DNA of 64,000 nt from Tamlana crocina (lineage in GTDB: Bacteria > Bacteroidota > Bacteroidia > Flavobacteriales > Flavobacteriaceae), in contig CP158972.1 of the NCBI GenBank assembly GCA_040429635.1, positions 2,614,001 through 2,678,000 of the forward strand, written 5' to 3'. Position 1 is the stretch's first letter. Each line of letters begins with the position of its first letter. Shown in pieces: positions 27,142 to 35,879 of the stretch. Both the position numbers and the translations under genes were made by a program. The notes under the pieces are model-generated. The model did not search any database. It worked only from the letters and a program-made list of their open reading frames with translations, and was not told where the DNA came from.

Positions 27142-28380
27142 ATGGCCAAAGTACTCCCATTTAAAGCCGTAAAACCTACTCCAGAAAAAGTTGAATTGGT
27201 AGCCTCGCGTTCGTACCAAAGCTATTCTCCAACCGAAATGGAGCATATTTTAAGCACCAATCCCTATTCGTTTTTAAACATTGTCAACCCCAGTTACAAG
27301 CACCAGAACGCCGTCAAAAGGAAAAAGCGCTATACTTTGGTGAAAAACCATTACAAGACGTTCAAAGCCCAAGGTGTTTTTAAACAAGACGATAGAGCTA
27401 GCTATTACGTTTATAAAATCAGAAAAAGCAACGGGGTTTCATTCTCGGGCATTATTGCGGCCGCCAGCACCGAAGATTACAAAAACAACGTGATTAAAAA
27501 GCATGAAGATACCATTGCGCATCGCGAAAATATGTTTAAGGATTACCTAAAAACAGTGGGATTCAATGCCGAGCCTGTTTTGCTAACCTATGCAGACAAC
27601 ACCTCAATTACCGGTATCATTTCAGAAACACAAAACACAACTCCCGAGTTTGAGTTTTCAACCGATAACGGAGATTTCCATAAACTTTGGAAAATTGAAA
27701 GTGATGCCACGATTGGCCAAATTTCAACAGAATTTAAAAACATCGATTCCATTTACATTGCCGATGGCCACCACAGATCGGCATCATCAAATTTATTAAC
27801 TGAAAGTCTAAAGCAGGAAAACAAAAACCACACAGGAAACGAACCCTATAATTTTTTTATGGGCTTTTTTATTGCAGAATCGGAGCTCAAAATTTATGAA
27901 TTCAACCGATTGGTGAGAGATTTAAACGGACTTTCAAAAGATCTATTTTTAGAGCAATTGCAACTAAATTTCAGAATAGAAAACCGAGGCACGGACCTTT
28001 GTAAACCTACGGAAAAACACCAATTCAGCATGTATCTTGATGGCGAATTTTATGCTATTTCACTACTTGAAAATCAATATAATTTTCAAAATGCGTTGGA
28101 GGCTCTGGATGCACAAATACTTTTCCAAATGGTATTAAAGCCTATTTTGGGCATTTCCGATTTACGGAACAATTCGCGCATCGATTATCTGCATGGCAAA
28201 AACAGCCTTACGGAAATTAAAAATAAAGTGGATAGCGGAGAATTTGCTGTTGGCTTCGGACTCGTACCCGCGACCATTAACGAGATAAAAGCTATTGCCG
28301 ACCAAGGTTTGACCATGCCTCCTAAAAGCACCTTCATTCAACCCAAATTAAGTAGTGGGGTAACCGTTTATGAATTTTAG
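27142..28380 (+). CDS. DUF1015 domain protein
   Basis: This 412-residue protein has the hallmarks of DUF1015: LPFKAVKPTPEKVELVASRSYQ at the N-terminus, DSIYIADGHHRSASSN in the middle (conserved metal-type DGHHR motif) and a C-terminal VGFGLVPATINEIKAIADQ followed by a TFIQPKLSSG motif. In many Bacteroidota I recall this gene beside serine biosynthesis genes (serA/serC); that context is not present here. The biochemical function is not known. It lies downstream of the hydroxyacyl-CoA dehydrogenase, separated by a short repeat. Confidence 0.85.
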   Translation: MAKVLPFKAVKPTPEKVELVASRSYQSYSPTEMEHILSTNPYSFLNIVNPSYKHQNAVKRKKRYTLVKNHYKTFKAQGVFKQDDRASYYVYKIRKSNGVSFSGIIAAASTEDYKNNVIKKHEDTIAHRENMFKDYLKTVGFNAEPVLLTYADNTSITGIISETQNTTPEFEFSTDNGDFHKLWKIESDATIGQISTEFKNIDSIYIADGHHRSASSNLLTESLKQENKNHTGNEPYNFFMGFFIAESELKIYEFNRLVRDLNGLSKDLFLEQLQLNFRIENRGTDLCKPTEKHQFSMYLDGEFYAISLLENQYNFQNALEALDAQILFQMVLKPILGISDLRNNSRIDYLHGKNSLTEIKNKVDSGEFAVGFGLVPATINEIKAIADQGLTMPPKSTFIQPKLSSGVTVYEF

Positions 28381-28498
28381 GTTTCTAAATAGACCCGTTA
28401 CCAGTAACGAAAAACACCAAAATCAACTAAAAACTAAACCAGCACAAAAGCATCAAACAGACGAAAAATCTTAAAAATTTAAGTTATATTTAGCCAAT

Positions 28499-29161
28499 AT
28501 GAACATTAAAGACAACCTTGAAAAAATAAAATCTTCGTTACCTGACCACGTTACATTGGTGGCTGTTTCAAAAACCAAACCGCTTGGCGATATTATGGAA
28601 GCCTACCATGCTGGACAACGCGTTTTTGGCGAGAACAAAATTCAGGATATGGCCGAAAAATACGAGGCTCTTCCAAAAGACATTGAATGGCACATGATTG
28701 GCCATGTGCAACGGAACAAGGTGAAATATATGGCACCGTTTGTATCGCTGATTCATGGAGTGGACAATTATAAATTGCTGAAGGAAATTGATAAACAGGC
28801 ACAAAAAAGCGAACGCATTATTGACTGCCTGCTTCAAATAAAAATTGCTGAAGAAGATTCAAAATTTGGCATGACCTTAGATGATGCTTCAGGGATTTTA
28901 AAATCAGAAAACTTTTCAGAATTAAAAAACATTCGGATTACCGGGGTTATGGGCATGGCTACTTTTACCGATGATGATGCCCAAATCGGAAAGGAATTCA
29001 ATGCTTTAAAATCAGCTTTTGAGAAACTAAAAACCATTGAAGCACCAAACTTTCAACCCAAAACCATCAGTATGGGCATGAGCGGAGATTACCCGTTGGC
29101 CATTGAGTGCGGTAGTAATATGGTTAGAATTGGAAGTAGTATTTTTGGGGAAAGAAATTAA
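28499..29161 (+). CDS. YggS-family pyridoxal phosphate-binding protein
   Basis: This 220-residue alanine-racemase-like barrel binds PLP through the Lys of AVSKTKPLGDI (near residue 27) and controls PLP and amino-acid homeostasis. Other conserved blocks are FGENKIQDMAEKY, WHMIGHVQRNKVK and SMGMSGDYPLAIECGSNMVRIGSSIFG. A TATATTTA sequence just before the ATG is a near match to a promoter box. The stop codon is 14 bases before the likely ATT start of the exonuclease gene, so the two are probably translationally coupled. Confidence 0.95.
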   Translation: MNIKDNLEKIKSSLPDHVTLVAVSKTKPLGDIMEAYHAGQRVFGENKIQDMAEKYEALPKDIEWHMIGHVQRNKVKYMAPFVSLIHGVDNYKLLKEIDKQAQKSERIIDCLLQIKIAEEDSKFGMTLDDASGILKSENFSELKNIRITGVMGMATFTDDDAQIGKEFNALKSAFEKLKTIEAPNFQPKTISMGMSGDYPLAIECGSNMVRIGSSIFGERN

Positions 29162-29175
29162 CACTAAAACCACAG

Positions 29176-30549
29176 ATTATTTACGCAATACTCGACATAG
29201 AAACCACTGGCGGAAAGTACAATGAAGAAGGCATTACCGAAATAGCCATTTACAAATATGATGGCCATGAGGTGGTGGATCAATTTATAAGTTTGGTAAA
29301 TCCCGAACGCGAAATACAGCCCTTTGTGGTTAACCTAACGGGGATAAATAGCAATATGCTACGCAGTGCGCCAAAGTTTTACGAAGTAGCCAAGCGCATT
29401 GTTGAGATTACCGACGATTGCATTTTGGTGGCCCACAATGCCAATTTCGATTACAGGATTTTAAAAACCGAATTTAAACGCTTGGGCTTTGACTACGAAC
29501 GAAAATCGTTGTGCACGGTCGAGTTGTCCAAAAATTTAATCCCGGGGCAACCCTCGTACAGTTTGGGTAAATTGGTCCGCTCTTTGGGCATTCCGGTGAC
29601 CGACCGCCATAGAGCTTCGGGCGATGCACTAGCCACTGTTAAACTCTTTAAAGTGCTTCTGAACAAAGACACCGAAAAAGATATTGTTAAGCAATCCATC
29701 AAATCGAACCCAAAACATCAGCTGGAACCGCGACATATCGATATTATTGAAAATTTACCATCAACTACGGGGGTGTATTACATTCATAAAGCTGATGGAG
29801 AAATCATCTATATCGGGAAGAGCAACAACATAAAAAAGCGCATCAACCAACATTTTACGGGCACACATGCCAAATCAAAAAAAATTCAATCTAAAGTATC
29901 GGCGGTAACTTATGAGTCTACAGGCAGCGAACTGGTAGCGCTTTTAAAGGAAAGCGAAGAAATAAAAAAGAACAGACCCATTTACAATCGGGCGTTAAGG
30001 CGTTCCATTTTCACCCATGCACTCTATAGTTTTCTTGACGAAAACGGTTATATCAACTTAAAAATCGATATTGCCGATGGACGCAAAAAACCCATCACCA
30101 CCTTTAGCACCAGACAAAGCGGAAAAAGCTTTATTACCAAAGCGGTCGAGGAGTTTAATCTATGCCAAAAACTCACCGGATTGTACAAAACAAAATCCAG
30201 TTGTTTCAATTACGATATTAAGGAATGCCAAGGGGCTTGCATACAAAAAGAATCCCCAGAATCGTATAACCAAAGGGTAAAACAACTTATTGACAAAAAC
30301 AGCTATTCTAACAAAAATATGGTAATCATTGACCGTGGCCGGGATGTGGACGAACGCAGCGCCATATTAATTAAAGACGGTGTTTTTCAAGGTGTTGGTT
30401 ATTTCAACCTGAATTACCAAATCAACAATATTGATGTTTTGGAATCCATCATCACCCCAATGCAGAACAATAGGGACGTGCAGCACATCATCCAAAGTTA
30501 CCTCAGAAAAAATAAGCGTTTAAAAGTTATTCACTTAAACGAAAATTAA
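29176..30549 (+). CDS. DnaQ-like exonuclease fused to a GIY-YIG (UvrC-like) domain
   Basis: This ~457-residue fusion has an N-terminal 3'-5' exonuclease domain (ILDIETTGG for ExoI, LVAHNANFDYRIL for ExoII, RHRASGDALATV for ExoIII) and a GIY-YIG nuclease domain (TTGVYYIHKADGEIIYIGKS, then RINQHF). The C-terminal part contains the UvrC/Cho-like CQGAC. It probably processes damaged DNA. The first ATG/GTG/TTG candidate that is open in this frame (GTG 29272) would delete ExoI. The reading frame is open back to 29140, and ATT at 29176 sits exactly where MIYAILDIE would begin, so ATT is the chosen start, possibly coupled to yggS. Confidence 0.85.
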   Translation: MIYAILDIETTGGKYNEEGITEIAIYKYDGHEVVDQFISLVNPEREIQPFVVNLTGINSNMLRSAPKFYEVAKRIVEITDDCILVAHNANFDYRILKTEFKRLGFDYERKSLCTVELSKNLIPGQPSYSLGKLVRSLGIPVTDRHRASGDALATVKLFKVLLNKDTEKDIVKQSIKSNPKHQLEPRHIDIIENLPSTTGVYYIHKADGEIIYIGKSNNIKKRINQHFTGTHAKSKKIQSKVSAVTYESTGSELVALLKESEEIKKNRPIYNRALRRSIFTHALYSFLDENGYINLKIDIADGRKKPITTFSTRQSGKSFITKAVEEFNLCQKLTGLYKTKSSCFNYDIKECQGACIQKESPESYNQRVKQLIDKNSYSNKNMVIIDRGRDVDERSAILIKDGVFQGVGYFNLNYQINNIDVLESIITPMQNNRDVQHIIQSYLRKNKRLKVIHLNEN

Positions 30550-30558
30550 ATCTTTTAG

Positions 30559-30566
30559 TATTTTTG
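30559..30566 (+). promoter_or_regulatory. TAnnTTTG promoter box before the ion channel gene
   Basis: TATTTTTG ends six bases before the ATG (30573). This matches the -7 consensus and indicates a leaderless-type transcript starting between the two genes. Confidence 0.45.
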
Positions 30567-30572
30567 CGCACT

Positions 30573-31406
30573 ATGGAGAAATCGAGCAACTTTAGCAAAT
30601 GGAGAGCCAAAATCCACGAAGTGATATATGGCACCCATACCCGTACCGGAAAGTTGTTCGACATTGTTTTACTCATGGCCATCATTTACAGTATCATTAT
30701 CGTGATGCTGGAAAGTGTTGAGTCTTTCGATAATAAATACCATAATTTTTTCAACATTTCAGAATGGGTCATCACCATTTTGTTCACCATTGAGTACATT
30801 TTAAGAATTGTAAGTGTAAAGAAACCAAAAAAATACATTTTAAGTTTTTACGGCATCGTTGATTTACTGTCAACCCTTCCAAAATATATTTCATTCTTTA
30901 TTTTAGACACCCAGTTTTTAGCTGTTTTCAGAGCCTTGCGTTTGCTAAGAATATTTAGGATTTTAAAATTAATTCGATATGTTGGCGAATCGAATAAACT
31001 TATTAGAGCCTTAAGAAACAGTCGGTCTAAAATTTTCATTTTTATATTCTTTGTATTTATAATTTCCATCATTCTGGGTACGGTGATGTATTTAATTGAA
31101 GGCCCTGACAATGGCTTTAAAAGCATTCCACAAAGTATTTATTGGTGTATCGTCACCCTGACTACGGTTGGTTTTGGCGATATTACCCCGCAAACTGCCG
31201 TTGGGCAAATATTGGCAACCATTATTATGATTATTGGTTACGGCATAATTGCTGTGCCCACCGGAATCGTTTCGGCCGAATACGCTTCAACAAGGGGAAA
31301 ATCGCCCAACAAGGAAAACAGCTCTTGTGCAAACTGCGGATCTGATATTATAATGGAAGACGCTTCATACTGCAGAAAGTGTGGCCATAAATTAAACGAT
31401 GAGTAA
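30573..31406 (+). CDS. Voltage-gated potassium channel-type ion transporter with C-terminal zinc ribbon
   Basis: This 277-residue membrane protein has six hydrophobic segments. The S4-type helix is Arg-rich (FRALRLLRIFRILKLIRYV), and the pore loop carries the selectivity filter TLTTVGFGDI near residue 197, which is K+ channel-like. After S6 (IIGYGIIAVPTGIVSAEYA) there is a C-terminal zinc ribbon, CANCGSDI...YCRKCGHK. The start at 30573 (ATG) is preferred over an upstream TTG. It overlaps the miaA start by eight bases, so the two genes are co-transcribed. The zinc ribbon is an unusual cytosolic tail, possibly a redox or metal sensor (inference). Confidence 0.9.
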   Translation: MEKSSNFSKWRAKIHEVIYGTHTRTGKLFDIVLLMAIIYSIIIVMLESVESFDNKYHNFFNISEWVITILFTIEYILRIVSVKKPKKYILSFYGIVDLLSTLPKYISFFILDTQFLAVFRALRLLRIFRILKLIRYVGESNKLIRALRNSRSKIFIFIFFVFIISIILGTVMYLIEGPDNGFKSIPQSIYWCIVTLTTVGFGDITPQTAVGQILATIIMIIGYGIIAVPTGIVSAEYASTRGKSPNKENSSCANCGSDIIMEDASYCRKCGHKLNDE

Positions 31407-32325
31407 CTATTTAATTTCGATTACTGGCCCTACGGCCATAGGCAAAACGGCATTGAGTATTAAATTGGCTCAGCATTTTAATACTGAAATCATATCGGCC
31501 GATTCGCGCCAGTTTTTCAAGGAAATGCAAATCGGCACCGCCGCTCCAACCCCAGAAGAACTCAGTGCCGCCAAGCATCATTTTATCCATCATAAATCCA
31601 TTCACGACCAGTATAGCGTTGGGGCTTTCGAGCGCGACGCCATAACCCGTTTGGATGCGTTATTCGAAAAACACAACCTAGTGGTAATGGTAGGCGGTTC
31701 GGGCTTATATGTTGATGCAGTGGTTAACGGGCTGGATGATTTTCCGGATGTTGACGGGAGTATCCGAGACACATTGAATACCGATTTAGACAAAAAAAGC
31801 CTCTCCCATTTACAGGAACAACTAAAAGTTTTGGATCCCATTTCTTATAACACCATTGCTATTGACAATCCGCATCGTGTTATCCGTGCTTTGGAGATTT
31901 GTATCGGTACCGGCCAACCCTATTCTTCATTTTTGAACAAAGAAAAAGATAAGCGCAACTTTAAAACCATAACTATTGGACTTTCCGCCGAAAGGCCAAC
32001 CATTTACAGCCGCATTGAAAAACGTGTGGATATGATGATGGACGACGGTTTATTGGAGGAAGCCAAATCACTCTTTCCGCAGAGGCACCTCAACGCAATG
32101 AACACCGTAGGCTACAAAGAACTGTTCAATTATTTTGAAGGCCAATGGAGCTTGGATTTTGCCATTTCTGAAATCAAGAAAAATACTAGACGCTTTGCCA
32201 AACGACAACTAACGTGGTTTAGAAAAAATGAAGATACGTTGTGGTTTGATTATTTAACTCCTTCTGAATATATTATTGATGCAATTAATGAAAGAATTTA
32301 CGCTGAAGAAGAGTTATCAAATTAA
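31399..32325 (+). CDS. miaA: tRNA dimethylallyltransferase
   Basis: MiaA adds the dimethylallyl group to A37 of tRNAs that read UNN codons. The 308-residue protein has the P-loop ITGPTAIGKTALS (residues 7-19), the ADSRQFF motif, VGGSGLY and a C-terminal QLTWFRKNEDT region. The length matches other bacterial MiaA. It overlaps the channel gene by eight bases. It completes a set of tRNA-modification genes in this window with tilS and mnmA, though they are not clustered. Confidence 0.97.
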   Translation: MSNYLISITGPTAIGKTALSIKLAQHFNTEIISADSRQFFKEMQIGTAAPTPEELSAAKHHFIHHKSIHDQYSVGAFERDAITRLDALFEKHNLVVMVGGSGLYVDAVVNGLDDFPDVDGSIRDTLNTDLDKKSLSHLQEQLKVLDPISYNTIAIDNPHRVIRALEICIGTGQPYSSFLNKEKDKRNFKTITIGLSAERPTIYSRIEKRVDMMMDDGLLEEAKSLFPQRHLNAMNTVGYKELFNYFEGQWSLDFAISEIKKNTRRFAKRQLTWFRKNEDTLWFDYLTPSEYIIDAINERIYAEEELSN

Positions 32326-32475
32326 GTGCTCCGTTAAGTTATGATTGTTCTGATAAAAAAACTTTTGAGAGGATATCAATTGAAGTTTGAATACTGTTGA
32401 AAATTATAATAAGTGGTACATTAAAAAATATGGAAACGATGCAGAAACAAGTTCGGCATGACAGATAACAATATG

Positions 32476-33885
32476 TTATTTCATAACCACATCGCTGTAC
32501 TTGGCATTCACCACAATACTTTTTCCGCTGTTTAAACTCGTGGATGAAAAATTAGAAGTACTGCCCTTGGTTTTATTTTTAGGGTGCGAAAACTGCGAAT
32601 GTGTGCCTTTGTAGGTCACATTACACTCCACTTTTGGAAGCGCAATTATCGCATTACTATTTTGTAAAATCACGTTTAAATTATAGAAAGTATCATCAAT
32701 TGCCGCAATAGATAAATCGCCAATATTACCATCAATTACCGCACTGCCCGAAAGTTTGCCTACATCTGCGTTTGAAGACACCGCATTTAAAACCAAATGG
32801 TTTACATGCTCCAAATCGGCACGCTTTACATAATTTAAATTAAGTTCACCTAAATTCCAATGCGACACAAAAACCGGCGAATAGGAAGCATTGATGGAAG
32901 TTAAACTCCCATCAATGCGTTGTGCTTTAAACTTGGCATGCGATACATTGGCCTTCAAATTATCAACATTGGCGGCAAATTCTATTTCGCCGTACCTAAC
33001 GTTCACTTTCAACTTGGCCTTTTTCGGCATTTTAATTTTAATGGTTTTCTTGGCGTCAATGCTCGACTTCTCTTCAATAATTTTGATTACTTTTTTATCC
33101 CGCTCTTTGGCGTGTTCCTTGGCACGTTCTTTATGGGCTTCCATTCTGGCTTGATGAGCTTCTGCTATACGCTCGGCATGTTCGGCGTGCCTTTCGGCCT
33201 GGGCCTCCATGCGCTCGGCATGTCTTTCCATACGCTCTGCATAGCGCTCGCCCCATTCCTTTCCAAACTTTTCGCCCCAAGCCTGCATCTTTTCTTCAAA
33301 ATCCTTTCCGAATTTCGATTCAAACTGTTCGGTGTATTTTTTCAAATACTTTTCACCGTCCTTTTTATAGGCTTCATAGTCAAAATGAAAACTGTGGATG
33401 CCTTCGGGCAACTCTGGTAATTCAGGCATTTCTGGTACTTCGGGCAATTCTGGAATCTCAGGAACTTCAACAACATGCACGTCGAAATCCATTTCGGGCA
33501 TTTCGGCCAACTCGTACTTCAGTTCCTTTAAAATCACTTTTACATCGTCATCAGCATGCATCACCCAGTGCGGCGAACCGCCCCCGGCAGCATTTATTGA
33601 TACTTGGTTTTGCGTGGCATCAACATCCACCTTCCACGATTTAAGGGCTTTTTGCAATGCTTCATCGCTCAGTTTTTCGCCTTCTAAGTAGGCTTCTATT
33701 TCCACTACATCTTTGTTCCAAGTATCGAACACAATATTGCAATGGCTCGAATTCAAATCGATGACCACATTTTTATCCACTTTAATGGACTGCGACACTT
33801 TGGTCAATTTGTTTTGTGCCCACAGGTTTCCCATTGCAAGGAAGCACAGGGCAAAAAGGTTCATTTTTATGATTTTACTGTTCAT
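32476..33885 (-). CDS. Secreted adhesin-like protein with charged helical insert (sigma-operon member)
   Basis: This 469-residue protein starts with a signal peptide (MNSKIIKMNLFALCFLAMGNLWAQ). Residues ~25-130 and the C-terminal ~200 have the alternating, beta-helix-like pattern of DUF4097/GIN-type putative adhesins (for example LKVNVRYGEIEFAANVDNLK and SSNADVGKLSGSAVIDGN). Between them are an acidic PE-rich stretch (EVPEIPELPEVPEMPELPEL) and a long Arg/Glu/His/Ala coiled-coil (AERMERHAERMEAQAERHAE-type). The reading frame begins 13 bases after the anti-sigma stop, so the three genes form one sigma/anti-sigma/target operon. The function is not known; a surface or envelope-sensing role is probable. 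Confidence 0.78.
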   Translation of the reverse strand: MNSKIIKMNLFALCFLAMGNLWAQNKLTKVSQSIKVDKNVVIDLNSSHCNIVFDTWNKDVVEIEAYLEGEKLSDEALQKALKSWKVDVDATQNQVSINAAGGGSPHWVMHADDDVKVILKELKYELAEMPEMDFDVHVVEVPEIPELPEVPEMPELPELPEGIHSFHFDYEAYKKDGEKYLKKYTEQFESKFGKDFEEKMQAWGEKFGKEWGERYAERMERHAERMEAQAERHAEHAERIAEAHQARMEAHKERAKEHAKERDKKVIKIIEEKSSIDAKKTIKIKMPKKAKLKVNVRYGEIEFAANVDNLKANVSHAKFKAQRIDGSLTSINASYSPVFVSHWNLGELNLNYVKRADLEHVNHLVLNAVSSNADVGKLSGSAVIDGNIGDLSIAAIDDTFYNLNVILQNSNAIIALPKVECNVTYKGTHSQFSHPKNKTKGSTSNFSSTSLNSGKSIVVNAKYSDVVMK

Positions 33886-33898
33886 TTTTTTGATTGTT

Positions 33899-34471
33899 TT
33901 AGATGGATTGTACCACGTCGTTGGTGTTTGAATTTTTTAATGATTTGATTTGATTACGGAGACGGTACAGTAAATTTAAACGGAGTTTTAGGTTATCGAT
34001 TAGAGCATTAACAGTGAGTTCGCTTGGGCCAGATTCGGTCAGCTCCACCGATAGGCGTTTGTACTCTTTGTCCAATTCATTTAATTGCGATAAATAGCCA
34101 TCAAAAAGTTCCTTCGTTTCTGGCGAGTATTCAATTTTAGAAAGTTCCAAATTGATACTGGCTAGGTAATAATCTTCCACCTTTTTTAATCCGGGTGAAA
34201 TATCGCCCAATGTTTTGGTTTCAGTTACTGGTGTTGTTGCCACACTATTATCGCTTTGAATGGGAGGGGTTTCAAAAAACTTAACCGCACCGAACCCCAA
34301 ACCTAAAAGCACTACAATACTTGCCGCCAGTTGCCACCAGCTAAAGGGTTTCTTTTTGGATACGGGCATGGCTTTGTCCAACTTTTCCAAAAACCGTGCT
34401 TGGTGCTTTTTTGGCATGCTTTCGCCCGAAACCGCATCGTTTTTGAATAATTCTCTAATATCTTGTGCCAT
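33899..34471 (-). CDS. Putative membrane-anchored anti-sigma factor
   Basis: This 190-residue protein has a short N-terminal soluble part (MAQDIRELFKNDAV...), one membrane helix at about residues 44-65 (WWQLAASIVVLLGLGFGAVKF) and a periplasmic coiled-coil-like C-terminus. It overlaps the 3' end of the ECF sigma gene by 17 bases, which is typical of sigma/anti-sigma pairs. It lacks an obvious zinc-binding HxxxCxxC motif, so it is an anti-sigma factor by position and topology rather than by motif. Confidence 0.72.
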   Translation of the reverse strand: MAQDIRELFKNDAVSGESMPKKHQARFLEKLDKAMPVSKKKPFSWWQLAASIVVLLGLGFGAVKFFETPPIQSDNSVATTPVTETKTLGDISPGLKKVEDYYLASINLELSKIEYSPETKELFDGYLSQLNELDKEYKRLSVELTESGPSELTVNALIDNLKLRLNLLYRLRNQIKSLKNSNTNDVVQSI

Positions 34472-35006
34472 TTTTTTGGGGTGTTAATAGGGTTTGTAAT
34501 TTGGTTTTGCCTCTCGATAATTGCGTTCGCGACGCCACTTCAGAAATCCCGAGAACCTCTGAAATTTCCTGATGGTCGTAGCCTTCAATTAAATACAGCA
34601 TCACTACATACTGGTATTTATCGGGCAGTTTGCCAATGGCCACCTTTACATCGTTTAAGGTTACTGTATCCTCAACCAACCATTTGTCGTTTTTTGCTGT
34701 GTCGACTACTTTAAGGTGCACCTCGTTCAACTCAACAAGTTGATGTTTTTTCGATTTTAATACGTCGATACATTTATTAACCACAATGCGTTTCAACCAA
34801 GCACCAAAAGTAACTTCGGCCTCAAATTGGTGCAGTTTTTCAAAAGCTTTGATGAAGGCTTCCTGTACCGCATCTTCAGCGTCGGCGGCATCTTTCAAAA
34901 ACCGTTTGGCCACAATATACATCCCGTTGCAGTACTGGTTGTATAACTGCAATTGTGCTTTACGGTTGTTCTGTTTACATTGTTCTATAATGTCAACTTG
35001 AAACAT
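34455..35006 (-). CDS. ECF-type RNA polymerase sigma factor
   Basis: This 183-residue factor has sigma-70 region 2 (YNQYCNGMYIVAKRFLKD, DAVQEAFIKAFEKL, FGAWLKRIVVNKCIDVLK) and region 4 (YLIEGYDHQEISEVLGISEVASRTQLSRGKTKL). It is the first gene of an operon with the membrane anti-sigma-like protein and the secreted adhesin-like protein. This fits a self-regulated envelope-stress module in which the sigma factor controls the surface protein. Confidence 0.92.
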   Translation of the reverse strand: MFQVDIIEQCKQNNRKAQLQLYNQYCNGMYIVAKRFLKDAADAEDAVQEAFIKAFEKLHQFEAEVTFGAWLKRIVVNKCIDVLKSKKHQLVELNEVHLKVVDTAKNDKWLVEDTVTLNDVKVAIGKLPDKYQYVVMLYLIEGYDHQEISEVLGISEVASRTQLSRGKTKLQTLLTPQKNGTRY

Positions 35007-35151
35007 GCTTGTCGAGCTTCTGGTTTCGGTTAGTTCACTTTAAAGACGATAAAAAAAACAAGGTGTTGCAAAAAACCCATATTTTTTTCGAGGGTGCATA
35101 ACAAAGCTAAATAAATATACGTTTGCATTTTAGTAGTTATCCCTTTTAAAT

Positions 35152-35159
35152 TATATTTG
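35152..35159 (+). promoter_or_regulatory. TAnnTTTG promoter box of the DUF2911 gene
   Basis: TATATTTG lies 21 bases before the chosen ATG (35181). A TTTG occurs at 35122-35125, but the spacing is longer than usual. Confidence 0.35.
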
Positions 35160-35180
35160 TGCCTCTTTAATTTGCTCTAT

Positions 35181-35735
35181 ATGAACACCTTTTTAAAACG
35201 CCTGTTAATCCTACTATCTATCATTGCTTTAGGTTTATTTTTATACTCCGCTTTTGTTGAAAATATTTTTGATAGCAGATTGAGCCCGAAGGACACGGTA
35301 GAGTTTAAACTGAACGATTTAAAAATGAAGGTGTTTTACAACCGACCCTACAAAAAGGAACGGGAAATTTTTGGCGGATTGGTACCTTTTAACCAAGTAT
35401 GGCGAACAGGAGCCAACGAAGCGACCACCTTTGAGACCAACCAGGCTTTAGAGATAAAAGGGATGGAACTGCCTGCTGGAAAATATACGTTATGGACGGT
35501 TCCAAAAGATTCTACTTGGTCGGTCATGTTCAATTCCAAACAGTATTCGTGGGGTGTAAACGCGCAAATGCAACCCATGTGGGACCCCAACTATGATGTA
35601 CTGAATGTTGAAGTGCCCGTTCAAGAATTAGATCATTCCGTGGAACAGTTTACCATTGCCTTCGATAATTCTACCGACAATTTATCGTTAACCATGGCGT
35701 GGGACGATGTTAAGGTTGCTGTACCGTTGAAGTAA
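35181..35735 (+). CDS. DUF2911 domain protein, membrane-anchored
   Basis: This 184-residue protein has a single N-terminal hydrophobic segment (FLKRLLILLSIIALGLFLYSA) and a DUF2911 domain with the typical blocks VFYNRPYKKEREIFGGLVPFNQVWRTGANEATTFET, LPAGKYTLWTVPK and WSVMFN. This beta-sandwich family is widespread in Bacteroidota with no known function. The start at 35181 was chosen because the upstream extension is not conserved-looking. It stands alone, divergent from the sigma operon. Confidence 0.88.
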   Translation: MNTFLKRLLILLSIIALGLFLYSAFVENIFDSRLSPKDTVEFKLNDLKMKVFYNRPYKKEREIFGGLVPFNQVWRTGANEATTFETNQALEIKGMELPAGKYTLWTVPKDSTWSVMFNSKQYSWGVNAQMQPMWDPNYDVLNVEVPVQELDHSVEQFTIAFDNSTDNLSLTMAWDDVKVAVPLK

Positions 35736-35835
35736 GTTTGCAGCATTCAGTCGCAGTTTGCGGTCAAACATAAATTCCAAATTCCAAGCCGCTGAAAGAG
35801 ATTTTCGGTCTTCATGCTTCATGCTCCGCACTTTT
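35736..35835. repeat. Degenerate intergenic filler downstream of DUF2911 gene
   Basis: This is an unstructured, gene-free stretch with imperfect repeated words (TTCCAAATTCCAA, CTTCATGCTTCATGCTCCG). It resembles the decayed short-unit filler at 26056-26182 and 27071-27141. Confidence 0.35.
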
Positions 35836-35879
35836 TCAATCAAAATAAATTTGTAATTTAGGAGTACATTCGATAATTC

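Noticed and set aside
29272-30549. GTG start for the exonuclease/GIY-YIG gene
   Set aside because: It would remove the ExoI motif, which is open and well conserved upstream.
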